DNA of 64,000 nt from NCBI GenBank assembly GCA_963753135.1, contig CAVWBA010000016.1, positions 1 through 64,000 on the forward strand. Direction: 5' to 3'. Positions 9,655 to 18,029 of this stretch are shown here, one piece after another; the first letter of the stretch is position 1; each line of letters starts with the position of its first letter. Below the pieces are notes generated by a model that saw only the letters and a list, made by a program, of their open reading frames with translations, was not told where the DNA came from and searched no databases. Made by a program: the position numbers and the translations under genes. This DNA comes from Roseiarcus sp963753135. GTDB lineage: Bacteria; Pseudomonadota; Alphaproteobacteria; Rhizobiales; Beijerinckiaceae.

Positions 9655-10655
9655 GCGGGACGACCGTCGAGCGGCGCCTTGTTCCGGACCGTCTCGATCA
9701 ACCTCTGTGGCGCAGGTTCATGCGCTGGGAGACGCTGCTCGCGGCGATCGCTATCGCCATATTCGCGCTTAACAGCGTCGCCTCTCCATATTTTCTCGAC
9801 CCTTTGGCGCTCTCTGATCTCACTTTCACCTTCACCGAGAAGGGCCTCATCGCGCTCCCCATGGCGCTTCTCATCATCTCAGGTGAATTCGACCTCTCCG
9901 TCGCCGCGATCATGGCGTTGGCTTCTACGCTCATGGGTATGGCGGCCGAGGCCGGCGCCGCGACCCCCTTGCTTGTCATCGTCGGCGTTCTCATCGGGCT
10001 CATCTGCGGGGCCGGAAACGGCCTGCTTGTGGCCTACTTTCGGCTGCCGTCCATTGTGGGCACGATCGGCACGATGAGCCTGTTCCGCGGCATCGCCTTC
10101 ATCATTCTCGGCGACCAGGCTTATGGAAAATATCCGGCTGGTCTGGCGTATTTCGGACAAGGCTACGTCTGGAGCGTCATATCCTTCGAACTCGCGCTCT
10201 TTGTTCTCGCGGCGATCGTCTACGGTTTCGTGCTGCATGGCACGAGCTTTGGCCGAAGAATCTTCGTCATCGGCGCGAATGCGGAGGTCGCTCGTTATTC
10301 GGGCGTTCGGGTCGAACGGATCAAGTTCCATCTCTTTTGCTTGACGGGTCTCATGTCGGGAATCGCGGCGGTGCTGATCACATCGCGCCTCGGTTCGACG
10401 CGGCCATCGATCGCGCAGGGTTACGAACTCGACGTCATCACCATGGTGGTGTTGGGCGGCGTCAGCATCCAAGGCGGGGCAGGCTCCATTCCGGGCGTCG
10501 TACTGGCCGCTTGCATTATGGGATTGGTGACCTTCGGCCTCGGTCTCCTCAATGTACCCAGCGTCGTCATGTCGATTGTCGTTGGAAGTTTGCTAATCGC
10601 AGTCATCGCCTTGCCGCTTATCTGGCGAAAAATGCTGCTCAACCGATTGAGCTGA
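9651..10655 (+). CDS. rhaQ: Sugar ABC transporter permease (second)
   Basis: A 334-residue CUT2-type permease. The ATG at 9651 overlaps the stop of the first permease; an in-frame upstream start at 9426 would overlap rhaP by over 200 bases and is rejected. Helices are spread over the length, and the C-terminal cytoplasmic loop segment QGYELDVITMVVLGGVSIQGGAGSI is the conserved region that docks on the ATPase. It is the last gene of the operon. No mutarotase (rhaU) or kinase follows, unlike the complete rhizobial rhamnose cluster. Confidence 0.88.
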   Translation: MSGTTVERRLVPDRLDQPLWRRFMRWETLLAAIAIAIFALNSVASPYFLDPLALSDLTFTFTEKGLIALPMALLIISGEFDLSVAAIMALASTLMGMAAEAGAATPLLVIVGVLIGLICGAGNGLLVAYFRLPSIVGTIGTMSLFRGIAFIILGDQAYGKYPAGLAYFGQGYVWSVISFELALFVLAAIVYGFVLHGTSFGRRIFVIGANAEVARYSGVRVERIKFHLFCLTGLMSGIAAVLITSRLGSTRPSIAQGYELDVITMVVLGGVSIQGGAGSIPGVVLAACIMGLVTFGLGLLNVPSVVMSIVVGSLLIAVIALPLIWRKMLLNRLS

Positions 10656-10882
10656 CTGACGGCCCCGCATGTCGGGAATGCTGCGCGGGTTCAAAATCGA
10701 AAATTTCATCCTGTTGGGCGCTCTCTTCGGCCTCCGCCGGTTCGTATTGGCACACACGACCTGCAAACAAATGCGCTCCGCGACCGCCACGATCCAGCAA
10801 GTATGAAAGTTCAGTTTGGCAAACTGAGACACTACCCTGCAGTTCCTATCCTTGACTCCCTCGCTCTTTCGGTCCAAAACAA

Positions 10883-10897
10883 GAACAAAATACGAAC
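10883..10897. promoter_or_regulatory. LexA (SOS) box, GAAC-N7-GAAC
   Basis: The direct repeat GAAC, seven bases, GAAC lies 19-33 bases before the imuA start. This is the exact alphaproteobacterial LexA operator layout (equivalent to GTTC-N7-GTTC on the other strand), and imuA-imuB operons are established LexA targets, so DNA-damage induction is strongly expected. Confidence 0.9.
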
Positions 10898-10915
10898 TTA
10901 TAGGACGCGGACCGA

Positions 10916-11791
10916 ATGTCGCCAAGCGGCAGAGCGGAGGGGATGGCGCGTCTCAAGCGCGTCATCGCTGAGATCGAGGCGGAAGCCGGCCCGGCGGGCG
11001 ATCGGCTCGCTCGGCGCTTGCCCCTCGCGCGCGCGTTCGATTCCGCCCTTGGCGGCGGGCTTGCGGATGACGCCCTGCATGAGATTGCGCCGGCTCGGCC
11101 AACAGACGGGGCGGCGGCGATGGGCTTTGCGCTGGCGCTCGCCGGACGGTTCTTGAGTGGGCGGCCAGCCTCGGCCCTCATCGTCAGCGAAGGCTTCGCC
11201 GATCAGGAGTCGGGCGCGCTCTATGGGCCGGGGCTCGTCGCGCATGGGCTTGAGCTAAGCCGCCTCGTATTCGTGCGCGCGCCTGATGCGGCCTTGGCCC
11301 TTTGGGCGATCGAGGAGGCGCTCAAATGCGGCGCGCCGGCTGCGGTCATCGGCGAGATCTGGAGTCTCAAGGGCTATAGCCTCGCCGCCTCGCGGCGCCT
11401 GCTTCTAGCCGCACGAAAAGGCAGAACGCCCGCGCTCCTGATCTTGGCCAGCGCCTATGGCCAGGCGGAGCGCATCTCCAGCGCCGCCGAGACGCGCTTT
11501 GAGATCGCGGCCGCCCCGAGCGCTCCAACGCCGGCGGCGGCTGGCCCTGACCTGCCCGGACCCTTCGCCTGCGGGGCGCGGCTCATCAAGGCGCGTTTCG
11601 CGCGCGCGGGGCCAGAGCGGCCTTTCCAGGCTTTCGACAGGGAGCGCGTCATTCGTCTCGAATGGCAAAGCCAGGACCTGACTTTCAAAGACCTGACTTT
11701 CAAGGATATGGGCGTTGACGACCAGGCGATTTCTCTCCCTCTGGCTGCCGCGTCTGGCGACCGACCGCGCGCGCCGGCTAGGCCACGTTGA
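10916..11791 (+). CDS. imuA: ImuA, SOS-induced mutagenesis accessory protein
   Basis: A 291-residue RecA-like protein of the ImuA/SulA-related family: the LPLARAFDSALGGGLADDALHEI opening segment is followed by an alanine-rich RecA-type core (SALIVSEGFADQESGALYGPGL, then LWAIEEALKCGAPAAVIGEI). It works with ImuB and DnaE2 in damage-induced translesion synthesis. The gene follows a LexA box directly and overlaps imuB by 77 bases in another frame, implying co-translation. Near the C-terminus a nine-base unit is duplicated (DLTFKDLTFKD). dnaE2, the usual third gene, is absent here. Confidence 0.88.
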   Translation: MSPSGRAEGMARLKRVIAEIEAEAGPAGDRLARRLPLARAFDSALGGGLADDALHEIAPARPTDGAAAMGFALALAGRFLSGRPASALIVSEGFADQESGALYGPGLVAHGLELSRLVFVRAPDAALALWAIEEALKCGAPAAVIGEIWSLKGYSLAASRRLLLAARKGRTPALLILASAYGQAERISSAAETRFEIAAAPSAPTPAAAGPDLPGPFACGARLIKARFARAGPERPFQAFDRERVIRLEWQSQDLTFKDLTFKDMGVDDQAISLPLAAASGDRPRAPARPR

Positions 11792-13430
11792 CAAGGCGGC
11801 GCCGCTCGTCGCGGTCGCCAGAATCGACAATGCGCAGAGGCTCGTCTGCGTCGACGCTCAAGCCTCGCGGCTCGGCTTGAGCCTAGGCCTTTCGCTCCCC
11901 GACGCGCGCGCCCGCTTTCCGGGTCTCATCGCGGTCGAGGCTGAGCCTGCGGAAGAAGCGCGGCTCATCGAGCGCCTCTGCGATTGGTGCTCCCGCTTTA
12001 CCCCGCTCGCCGCGCTCGATGGGCGCGACGGGCTGATGCTCGATATTTCCGGAATCTCCCATCTGTTCGAGGGCGAAGCGGCGCTGATCGAGGATTGTCG
12101 CGCGCGGCTCTCCGCGCAGGGCATCACGGTCCTCATCGGCGCCGCCGGCAATCCGCGCGCGGCTTCGGCGCTGGCGCGGTTTTCGCGGGTGAAGACCGCG
12201 CCTGAGCCCATGAGCGACAAGGCCTTCGCCAAGCTCTTTTATGATCTGCCGCTCGCTGCGCTTGGCCTCGACGAGACAACCGTCGCCGACATGGCGCGGG
12301 CGGGCTTGAGACGCATCGGCGACATTGCGCTGAGGCCGCGCGCGCCGATCACGGCGCGGTTCGGCCCTGTTCCGATGGCCAGGCTCGACGCGCTCAAGGG
12401 CCTTGAGCGCTCGTCGATTGCGCCGCGCTTCAGGCCGCCGGATTTCTGCGCCGAGCGGCGGTTCGCCTCTCCCATCCAGACGATCGAGGCGATCGAGGTT
12501 CAATTGCGCAAGCTCGCCGACGATCTGGTCGTGCTTCTGGAGCGGCAGGCCAAGGGCGCGCGGCGGATCGAACTCAGCCTTTATCGCGTCGATGGCGCGG
12601 TGCGCCGCATCCTTTTCGGCGCCTCCCGGCCGCTCAACGAAGCGCGCGCGATCGTGCGGCTCATCGCAGAGCGGCTGGCGAGTCCGGACGAAGACGAAAT
12701 TGACGCTGGCTTCGGCGTCGACCTCATGCGCCTCGCCTGTCTTAAGGCCGAGCCGCTCGCGCCTTCCGAGGCCGAGCTTGAGCGCGCGCACGAGGCCGAG
12801 CGCGCTCGCTCGCTCGCCGAGCTTCTCGATCGGCTCTCCGCCCGCCTCGGCGCCCGCGCGGTGACGCGGCGCGAGCTTATCGATGCGCATCTGCCCGAGC
12901 AGGCCGAGGCGGCGGCGCCGGCGACGCTTGGGCAGGCGCGGAGATCGGTTCAGCGCGTTTCCTTCCCCCATAGCCCGTCCAATGGACGGGCTATGGAAAG
13001 GCCGCAGACTCTTGGGCAGATGCGAGCGCGCAGGGAAAGCCGTCATTGCGAGGAGCTCAGCGACGAAGCAATCCAGGAGTCGGGAGCGCTGGCCCCTGGA
13101 TTGCTTCGCTTCGCTCGCAATGACGAAACAAACAGCGCCCCCGCGCGGCCGTTGCGCCTCTTCGCTCGCCCGGAGCCGATCGAGGCCCTGGCCGAAGTGC
13201 CCGATGGCCCTCCTTTGCGCTTCCGCTGGCGGCGCGTCCTGCATGACGTCACGGCCATTGAGGGGCCCGAGCGCATCGCCGCGCCCTGGTGGCGACAGGC
13301 GGGAGCGCCCACGCGCGACTATTTCCGCGCCGAGGATTCCGAAGGCCGACGCTTCTGGCTCTATCGGGAGGGCCTATGGGGCCGCGAGACGGCGCAGCCA
13401 AAATGGTTTGTGCATGGCCTATTCGGGTGA
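11715..13430 (+). CDS. imuB: ImuB, Y-family polymerase-like protein
   Basis: A 571-residue protein with the conserved N-terminus RRFLSLWLPRLATDR and a Y-family-like palm (LMLDISGISHLFEGE), helix-hairpin-helix region (LRRIGDIALRPRAPI) and little-finger-like part. ImuB proteins lack a full set of polymerase catalytic acids and act as a hub linking the beta clamp, ImuA and DnaE2. Two palindromic insertions sit in frame in the variable region (about residues 419-427 and 443-470), adding peptide without stopping translation. The conserved C-terminal block (EGPERIAAPWW, then DYFRAEDSEGRRFWLYRE) is intact. Length is somewhat above the usual 480-540 because of the insertions. Confidence 0.9.
   Translation: MTTRRFLSLWLPRLATDRARRLGHVDKAAPLVAVARIDNAQRLVCVDAQASRLGLSLGLSLPDARARFPGLIAVEAEPAEEARLIERLCDWCSRFTPLAALDGRDGLMLDISGISHLFEGEAALIEDCRARLSAQGITVLIGAAGNPRAASALARFSRVKTAPEPMSDKAFAKLFYDLPLAALGLDETTVADMARAGLRRIGDIALRPRAPITARFGPVPMARLDALKGLERSSIAPRFRPPDFCAERRFASPIQTIEAIEVQLRKLADDLVVLLERQAKGARRIELSLYRVDGAVRRILFGASRPLNEARAIVRLIAERLASPDEDEIDAGFGVDLMRLACLKAEPLAPSEAELERAHEAERARSLAELLDRLSARLGARAVTRRELIDAHLPEQAEAAAPATLGQARRSVQRVSFPHSPSNGRAMERPQTLGQMRARRESRHCEELSDEAIQESGALAPGLLRFARNDETNSAPARPLRLFARPEPIEALAEVPDGPPLRFRWRRVLHDVTAIEGPERIAAPWWRQAGAPTRDYFRAEDSEGRRFWLYREGLWGRETAQPKWFVHGLFG
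12968..12996. repeat. Perfect hairpin insertion inside imuB
   Basis: A 14-base arm (CCATAGCCCGTCCA) is followed by one spacer base and its exact reverse complement. It lies in frame in imuB and encodes part of HSPSNGRAME. Such short inverted repeats are dispersed elements in related genomes; only one copy is seen in this window. Confidence 0.7.
13041..13125. repeat. In-frame palindromic repeat element inside imuB
   Basis: The 85-bp element begins CGTCATTGCGAG and ends CTCGCAATGACG, with an inner inverted pair (AGCGACGAAGCAATCCAG against CTGGATTGCTTCGCT). It is read through in imuB as the peptide CEELSDEAIQ ... LLRFARNDE, a peptide signature often seen where this repeat family of alphaproteobacteria has entered genes. 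The insertion preserves the frame and lies in a non-conserved stretch. Confidence 0.85.
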
Positions 13431-13520
13431 GCAGCCCACGACCGAAAGCGCTCTTGACGCGCCGCCGCCGGGGGACAACATGTCGCCCCGGGCCTTAGCG
13501 GCAAAATTGAGCGAGTCGAA

Positions 13521-14441
13521 TTGCAGTCCGGCAGGGCCATTCTGAACGTCCGCCATCTGACGACCTACCGCTACAAGCGGCCGGTCGAGTTTGGCGACCA
13601 CCGCATGATGTTGCGCCCGCGCGACGGGCACGATCAGCGGCTTCTGTCGTCGGAGCTCGAGATCGAGCCCGAACCGAGGAAACTGCGCTGGCTCTACGAC
13701 ACATTCGACAATTGCGTCGCCGTCGCGTCGTTTTCCGGCTCCTGGACGTCGCTCCGGGTCGAGAACCGCTTCACCGTGGAGAGGATCGAGGACGACCAGC
13801 CCGGCGGCGAGATCGACCAGCGGGCGCAGTTCTTTCCCTTTTCCTACGCGCCTGAGGAATTGCCTGACATCGCGCGCGCGATGGAGCGTCTCTATAGCGA
13901 TCCTGCCGGCGACCTCGACCGCTGGGTGCGCCAGTTCCTGACGCCGGGAGCGACCATCCTGACCAGTCATCTCTTGATGACGATGACTTACGCGATCAAG
14001 GAAGCGTTCTCCTACGAGCGGCGCGAGGCGCCCGGAGTCCAGACGCCGCTGCAAACCTTGGAGCGGCGTCGCGGCTCTTGCCGCGACTTCGCGGTCCTGA
14101 TGATCGAAGCCGCCCGGGCGCTTGGCGTCGCCGCGCGTTTCGTCTCCGGCTATATCTATGTTCCGCGCGGCGACGACGAGCCGGTCCGGCTGGGCGGCGG
14201 AGCGACTCACGCCTGGTGCCAGATCTATCTGCCGGGCGCCGGATGGGTCGAATTCGACCCGACCAATGGGCTCGTCGGCAGCATGGACCTGATCCGGGTC
14301 GCGGTCGCGCGCAATCCGTCGCAGGCCGCGCCCTTGACGGGCGCCTTTTATGGCGCTCCCGGTGACGAATTGGGCATGGAGGTCACCGTCGAGGTGACGC
14401 AGCCCAAACAGGCCGAACGCGTCATCCTCGCCGGCGCCTGA
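13521..14441 (+). CDS. Transglutaminase-like family protein
   Basis: A 306-residue protein with an N-terminal beta domain (VRHLTTYRYKRPVEFGDHR) and a papain-like transglutaminase core. The catalytic triad is visible: Cys187 in RRGSCRDFA, His230 in GATHAWCQIY and Asp246 in EFDPTNG. The start is a TTG at 13521; the preceding gene imuB ends 90 bases upstream. Homologues are widespread in alphaproteobacteria, usually without known substrate; some act as proteases or amidases. No signal peptide is seen, so a cytoplasmic place is likely. Confidence 0.88.
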   Translation: MQSGRAILNVRHLTTYRYKRPVEFGDHRMMLRPRDGHDQRLLSSELEIEPEPRKLRWLYDTFDNCVAVASFSGSWTSLRVENRFTVERIEDDQPGGEIDQRAQFFPFSYAPEELPDIARAMERLYSDPAGDLDRWVRQFLTPGATILTSHLLMTMTYAIKEAFSYERREAPGVQTPLQTLERRRGSCRDFAVLMIEAARALGVAARFVSGYIYVPRGDDEPVRLGGGATHAWCQIYLPGAGWVEFDPTNGLVGSMDLIRVAVARNPSQAAPLTGAFYGAPGDELGMEVTVEVTQPKQAERVILAGA

Positions 14442-14622
14442 ACCTTCGCCGAGCGCTTTTCGGCGTCTCTGCCAGCAGCCGCCACGTTACTGACGTAACG
14501 CAACATCCAATTCCTGAAATTCTCCGGTAGCCAGACGCGCTCAGGGTGCTGATCGTTCGCTCGGCTTCGCCGATCGGCGTTCGTCCGGTTCTGAACCAAG
14601 CCGTCATTATCGGCGCAGGGAG

Positions 14623-14922
14623 ATGAGCGTGAAAAAGCAAGCCCTCACAATGACCGAGATTGAGACATTGGCGCCGGCGACTTTGGCCGAGTTCGACGAG
14701 CGGCAACCATTTTCTGAGGACAGCGGAGCCGACCTTTCGAGGCCGAAAACCCGCCAGGGTATGACGCTGCGCTGGCTTATCGAGGGCTTGGCCTTCGCCG
14801 GCGGCGCCATGGCCGGGGTCTATGTCGGCGTCTGGCTCGACCCGCTGAACTTCGACCCCAACTCGGAAGATACGGAGCCGAAGGAATGGCCGGATCCCGA
14901 TCTCACGGCGCCGCCGCCTTGA
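14623..14922 (+). CDS. Small hypothetical protein with one membrane segment
   Basis: A 99-residue protein with GGGAG ahead of the ATG. The N-terminal half is polar; a single hydrophobic segment (IEGLAFAGGAMAGVYVGVWL) lies around residues 51-71, followed by an acidic, proline-rich tail. I do not recognise the family. Its 3' end overlaps the convergent methyltransferase gene by 20 bases. Confidence 0.6.
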   Translation: MSVKKQALTMTEIETLAPATLAEFDERQPFSEDSGADLSRPKTRQGMTLRWLIEGLAFAGGAMAGVYVGVWLDPLNFDPNSEDTEPKEWPDPDLTAPPP

Positions 14923-15685
14923 CCGCGACGATGAAGAGCCGCGGATAGGCGAACAAGGTGCGGCCGTCGGACTGAATGGGATAAGCGTCCTTGAGGCCGG
15001 CGCGGTAGCGGGCGAGGAATTCGCATCGCTCCTCGTCGCCGAGCCGCTCCAGGAACGGCTGCAGGGTCGAGCCGGCGAACCAGTCAGCGATGCTGTGGGG
15101 CCCGTCGAGCGGGTGAACGTAGGTCGTCATCCAGATGTCGATTTGCGAAGCCGCCGGCCTCAGCCAATCGTAATAACTCTCGAAGTCGGCGATGAGCGGC
15201 TGCGTCTTGGCGATCGGCACCAGGCGCGTCGACCAGGGCCCTTCGGCGGCGACCATGCGCATGAGCGCATGCGACGATTCGCGCGCAATGTTCGGCATCT
15301 GCGCCGCCAGCGCGCCGCCAGGCGTAAGATACGACATCAAGCGCGGAAACAGCCGGTCATGATCGGGCAGGAACTGCAGCGCGGCGTTGGCGAAGATGAG
15401 ATCCGACTTATCCTCTGGCGCCCAACCCGCAATGTCCTGCTTGACGAATTTCGCCTGTGGCGCGCGCACGCGGGCATGCGCAAGCATGGCATCGGAGGTG
15501 TCGAGGCCGACAATTCGCGCGTCGGGAAAACGGCGCAGCAGCAGTTCCGCGCTATTGCCGGGCCCACAGCCCAGATCGTAGGCGAGGCTTGCCATCTCGA
15601 GCGGAATCCGCGCCAAGAGATCGCGCGCCGCGCGCATCCGCTCGGCCTCGAATTTCGAGTAGAGGGTCGGGTTCCAGTCGGTCAT
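14903..15685 (-). CDS. tam: Trans-aconitate 2-methyltransferase
   Basis: A 260-residue class I SAM methyltransferase. It begins with the family-typical TDWNPTLYSKFEAERMRAA; motif I is YDLGCGPGNSAELL, followed by the acidic residue of IVGLDTSDAML and ADLIFANAALQFLPDH-like motif (DLIFANAALQFLPDH). The family transfers methyl from SAM to trans-aconitate, detoxifying this spontaneous by-product of the citric acid cycle. Length and organisation fit Tam closely. It is transcribed alone, convergent to the small membrane protein gene. Confidence 0.9.
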   Translation of the reverse strand: MTDWNPTLYSKFEAERMRAARDLLARIPLEMASLAYDLGCGPGNSAELLLRRFPDARIVGLDTSDAMLAHARVRAPQAKFVKQDIAGWAPEDKSDLIFANAALQFLPDHDRLFPRLMSYLTPGGALAAQMPNIARESSHALMRMVAAEGPWSTRLVPIAKTQPLIADFESYYDWLRPAASQIDIWMTTYVHPLDGPHSIADWFAGSTLQPFLERLGDEERCEFLARYRAGLKDAYPIQSDGRTLFAYPRLFIVAVKAAAP

Positions 15686-15760
15686 CAGGATTGAGTCTTC
15701 GAAGCGCCTCGAGACGGCGCTCCGTCCTCGCGCAATATCAAGGCTGAAAGCGGGCCGCTT

Positions 15761-15880
15761 CTACCCGAGCGGCACGAACCTGTTGATGGTGATGAGCAGC
15801 GCAAGCAGCGCGAGACCGGCGCCTAAGCTCCAGTCGATCAGTTTTTTCTCGGCCCGGACGGGCAGGGTTGCTTCAGACAT
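15761..15880 (-). CDS. Small one-pass membrane protein
   Basis: From the ATG at 15880 (AAAGGC upstream) a 39-residue protein is read: a short basic N-terminus, then the hydrophobic segment LIDWSLGAGLALLALLITIN near the C-terminus. An in-frame start at 15970 adds 30 residues without clear quality. Unknown function; support is only the good start and the membrane segment. Confidence 0.35.
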   Translation of the reverse strand: MSEATLPVRAEKKLIDWSLGAGLALLALLITINRFVPLG

Positions 15881-16244
15881 TTTCGAAGCCTTTCGACCCA
15901 ATACCGAGAGCGGCTGGGTGATTATTTGATTCAATCTATAGACTTTTGGGAAAAAATCAATCTGAGTCACGAACTAAGTTCGGGTCTCCTCTTCTATATC
16001 GTCGCAGTCGTGTATTTACCCCATGGCGTGCAGCCACAGGCTCGTCGCTCGCCGCGATCCGGTCCGGCCGGCGACCGGACATCGTTGCCAAAGATCTAAC
16101 CGAGACTCGGATTATTCTCACCCTCTACTTTACCATCTTCCTCAATCAATTGGATATTCTCTTTCCTTACACTCCAAGCGGAACAGGTCGGTCCGTTCCA
16201 CGTTGAATGACGGGCCAAGGCTGGTTTGGTTGAGGAGACCCGTG

Positions 16245-16721
16245 ATGTTTGGCCGGGTGTTCGCCGCTCAAAGGTTTTCCTGGCTGTTCAGCCGCGAACG
16301 TTCCGAAGGCGCGGGCGTGGTCGCCTGCGCTGCTGCGGCGCCGCTCGTCCTGCTCGCCCTGGCGGTCGCCGCCGACTATGCAACGGTCTCCCATTTCAGG
16401 AGCCGCGTTCAACTGGCCGCGGACACCGCGTCAGTCGCCACGGCGGAGGCGATCGCGCGGCAGCCGGACGTCGCAAACGACAGCGATGCCCGCGGAGCTC
16501 AAATTGCTGATTTCGTCTTCCTAAGCCATGCCCCGCGCGGCGCCGGGGCGCCCACAGTCGCCGTGAAGAGCCGCGCCGCGGCCGTCACGGCGACTGTTGG
16601 ATATGCAGGCGTCGCGCCGAGCAATTTTGGCTCCGCTCTTGGCTATGACGGGGTCAGCGTCGACGCTTCGTCGACTTCGCTCGCGCGCGTCGCCGATTTG
16701 CGATCGACGGTTGCTCGCTGA
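16245..16721 (+). CDS. TadE/TadG-like pilus-assembly or Flp-associated protein
   Basis: A 158-residue protein starting at the ATG at 16245, preceded by GAGGAG; longer open sequence upstream is not conserved. After a short basic N-terminus comes one hydrophobic helix (GVVACAAAAPLVLLALAVAADY), directly followed by the RVQLAADTASVATAEAIAR segment typical of the N-terminal region of TadG-like proteins ('putative Flp pilus-assembly TadE/G-like'). Such proteins sit in the inner membrane with a periplasmic part. Full-length TadG is much longer, so this is a short family member. No other tad genes are in the window. Confidence 0.6.
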   Translation: MFGRVFAAQRFSWLFSRERSEGAGVVACAAAAPLVLLALAVAADYATVSHFRSRVQLAADTASVATAEAIARQPDVANDSDARGAQIADFVFLSHAPRGAGAPTVAVKSRAAAVTATVGYAGVAPSNFGSALGYDGVSVDASSTSLARVADLRSTVAR

Positions 16722-16808
16722 ATCCTTGCGCTTTTTGGCTTGGCGTTAACGCGAGTCGTCGTACACCTTGGCTGCTTGGCGCCCCGCCCGCCAAGGCAGG
16801 GAGGTCGC

Positions 16809-17219
16809 ATGTATGTCGATCCGACCAAAGAGGCGTTCGCCGCCTTTCGCGCCGACGACCGACCGGGTCCAATCCATATGCTCAATCTGGTCAAGTTGCG
16901 CGCCCAGGCGGCCTATCCGGACGGCCGAAAGGCGACCGGGGCCGAGGCCTATGCCGCTTACGGGCGCGAGAGCGAGCCGGTTTTCTCCCGCCTCGGGGGC
17001 TCGATCATTTGGCGTGGACGGTTCGAGCAGACGCTGATCGGACCGCCGCAGGAGCGCTGGGATCTCTGCTTCATCGCTCAATATCCAACCGTCGCCGCCT
17101 TCGTCGCCATGATCCGCGACCCCGCCTACCGCGAAGCGGTCAAGCACCGGCAGGCGGCGGTGGAGGATTCGCGGCTCGTGCGCCTCGCGCCGGGCGTGGC
17201 CGGGGCTGGCTTCGGCTGA
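16809..17219 (+). CDS. DUF1330 domain-containing protein
   Basis: A 136-residue protein starting at the ATG at 16809 behind GGGAGG. It has the ferredoxin-like dimeric alpha-beta barrel of DUF1330: GPIHMLNLVKLR at the start, a central Tyr-rich strand (AYAAYGRES), IIWRGRFEQTLIGP, and AFVAMIRDPAYREAVKHRQAAVEDSRLVR at the end. Function of the family is unknown; some are small monooxygenase-like or stress proteins. Transcription is probably independent. Two broken relics of the same fold occur at about 54.5 and 55.2 kb. Confidence 0.85.
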   Translation: MYVDPTKEAFAAFRADDRPGPIHMLNLVKLRAQAAYPDGRKATGAEAYAAYGRESEPVFSRLGGSIIWRGRFEQTLIGPPQERWDLCFIAQYPTVAAFVAMIRDPAYREAVKHRQAAVEDSRLVRLAPGVAGAGFG

Positions 17220-17293
17220 ACCCCCGCCGGCATGAAAGCCACAGAAACGGATTGCCTCTTGCCGCTGGCCCGGGCCTCCGCTAGACCCGCCCC

Positions 17294-17518
17294 ATGACCA
17301 AGCCAGTGCCATGGATTTTGGGCATTATCGGCGTCGTGTTCATCGGCGTCGCGCTGGTCTATTGGCTCACGCCCGCCGGCGGTCTTCCTCCCTTCCTGCC
17401 GGGGTTCGATGCCGGCTCCGATCACTTTCACATCACCCACGCGCTTGGCTCGCTGATCATCGCGCTTGCCCTGTTCGCGATCGCCATCATCTGGTTTCAG
17501 CTTATCTCGGACGATTAG
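17294..17518 (+). CDS. Small hypothetical membrane protein (two helices)
   Basis: A 74-residue protein with helices at about residues 7-26 (WILGIIGVVFIGVALVYWLT) and 47-68, joined by a polar loop with GFDAGSDHFHITHALG. The His-rich loop could bind metal but this is only a guess. The family resembles small membrane proteins found in rhizobial genomes; no function is recognised. It lies 140 bases ahead of the partner-switching operon and may be separate from it. Confidence 0.6.
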   Translation: MTKPVPWILGIIGVVFIGVALVYWLTPAGGLPPFLPGFDAGSDHFHITHALGSLIIALALFAIAIIWFQLISDD

Positions 17519-17660
17519 CTGAGGCCGACGGCGTGAGCGCTCGTTCGCCTGGCGCCCATCGGAGAGGCCGCCTAGACCTACGCTTCCGGTTGTCGCCAAA
17601 CCGTCATGAACGGTGCTTACTGGTGTTGTGCGACACACGAGACGCTGGAACGGTGCGCGC

Positions 17661-18029
17661 ATGGACATGAAAGTCAGCCAGGACGACGGTGAAATCGCTC
17701 ACGTCGTGCTCGACGGCCGCTTCGACATTCAGGGAGCGCAAGAGGTCGATTCCCGGTTTGACGAACTGGCGAAGAGCAGCAAGGCCATGGTTGTCGACCT
17801 CGCCAAGGTTTCGTTCCTCGCTTCGCTCGGCATACGCACGCTGATGCTGAGCGCCAAGACGCTTATTCGCAGCGGCGGCGAAATGGCGGTCTGCGGCGCC
17901 AATGAGAGCGTCGAGAAGGTCCTGCGGACAACCGGCTTCAACGAAGTCGCCGGGATTTACCCCGACTACGAATCCGCCGTCCGTACCTTACGGGAAAGGC
18001 TCGGCGCCTTTTCGACCAAGAAAGCATGA
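17661..18029 (+). CDS. STAS-domain anti-sigma factor antagonist
   Basis: A 122-residue STAS protein, starting at the ATG at 17661. It has the beta-alpha order of SpoIIAA-like proteins: HVVLDGRFDIQGA, then KAMVVDLAKVSFLASLGIR, whose serine in FLASLGIR occupies the position phosphorylated by the kinase partner, then GGEMAVCGANESVEKVL. It likely binds the ATP-binding protein encoded next, in a switch set by phosphorylation. Its stop overlaps the following start (ATGA), so the pair is translationally coupled. Confidence 0.85.
   Translation: MDMKVSQDDGEIAHVVLDGRFDIQGAQEVDSRFDELAKSSKAMVVDLAKVSFLASLGIRTLMLSAKTLIRSGGEMAVCGANESVEKVLRTTGFNEVAGIYPDYESAVRTLRERLGAFSTKKA

Noticed and set aside
11883..13244. 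453-residue open frame antisense to imuB
   Set aside because: Arg/Gly/Ala-rich shadow; all conserved motifs are on the imuB strand, and it has no good start.
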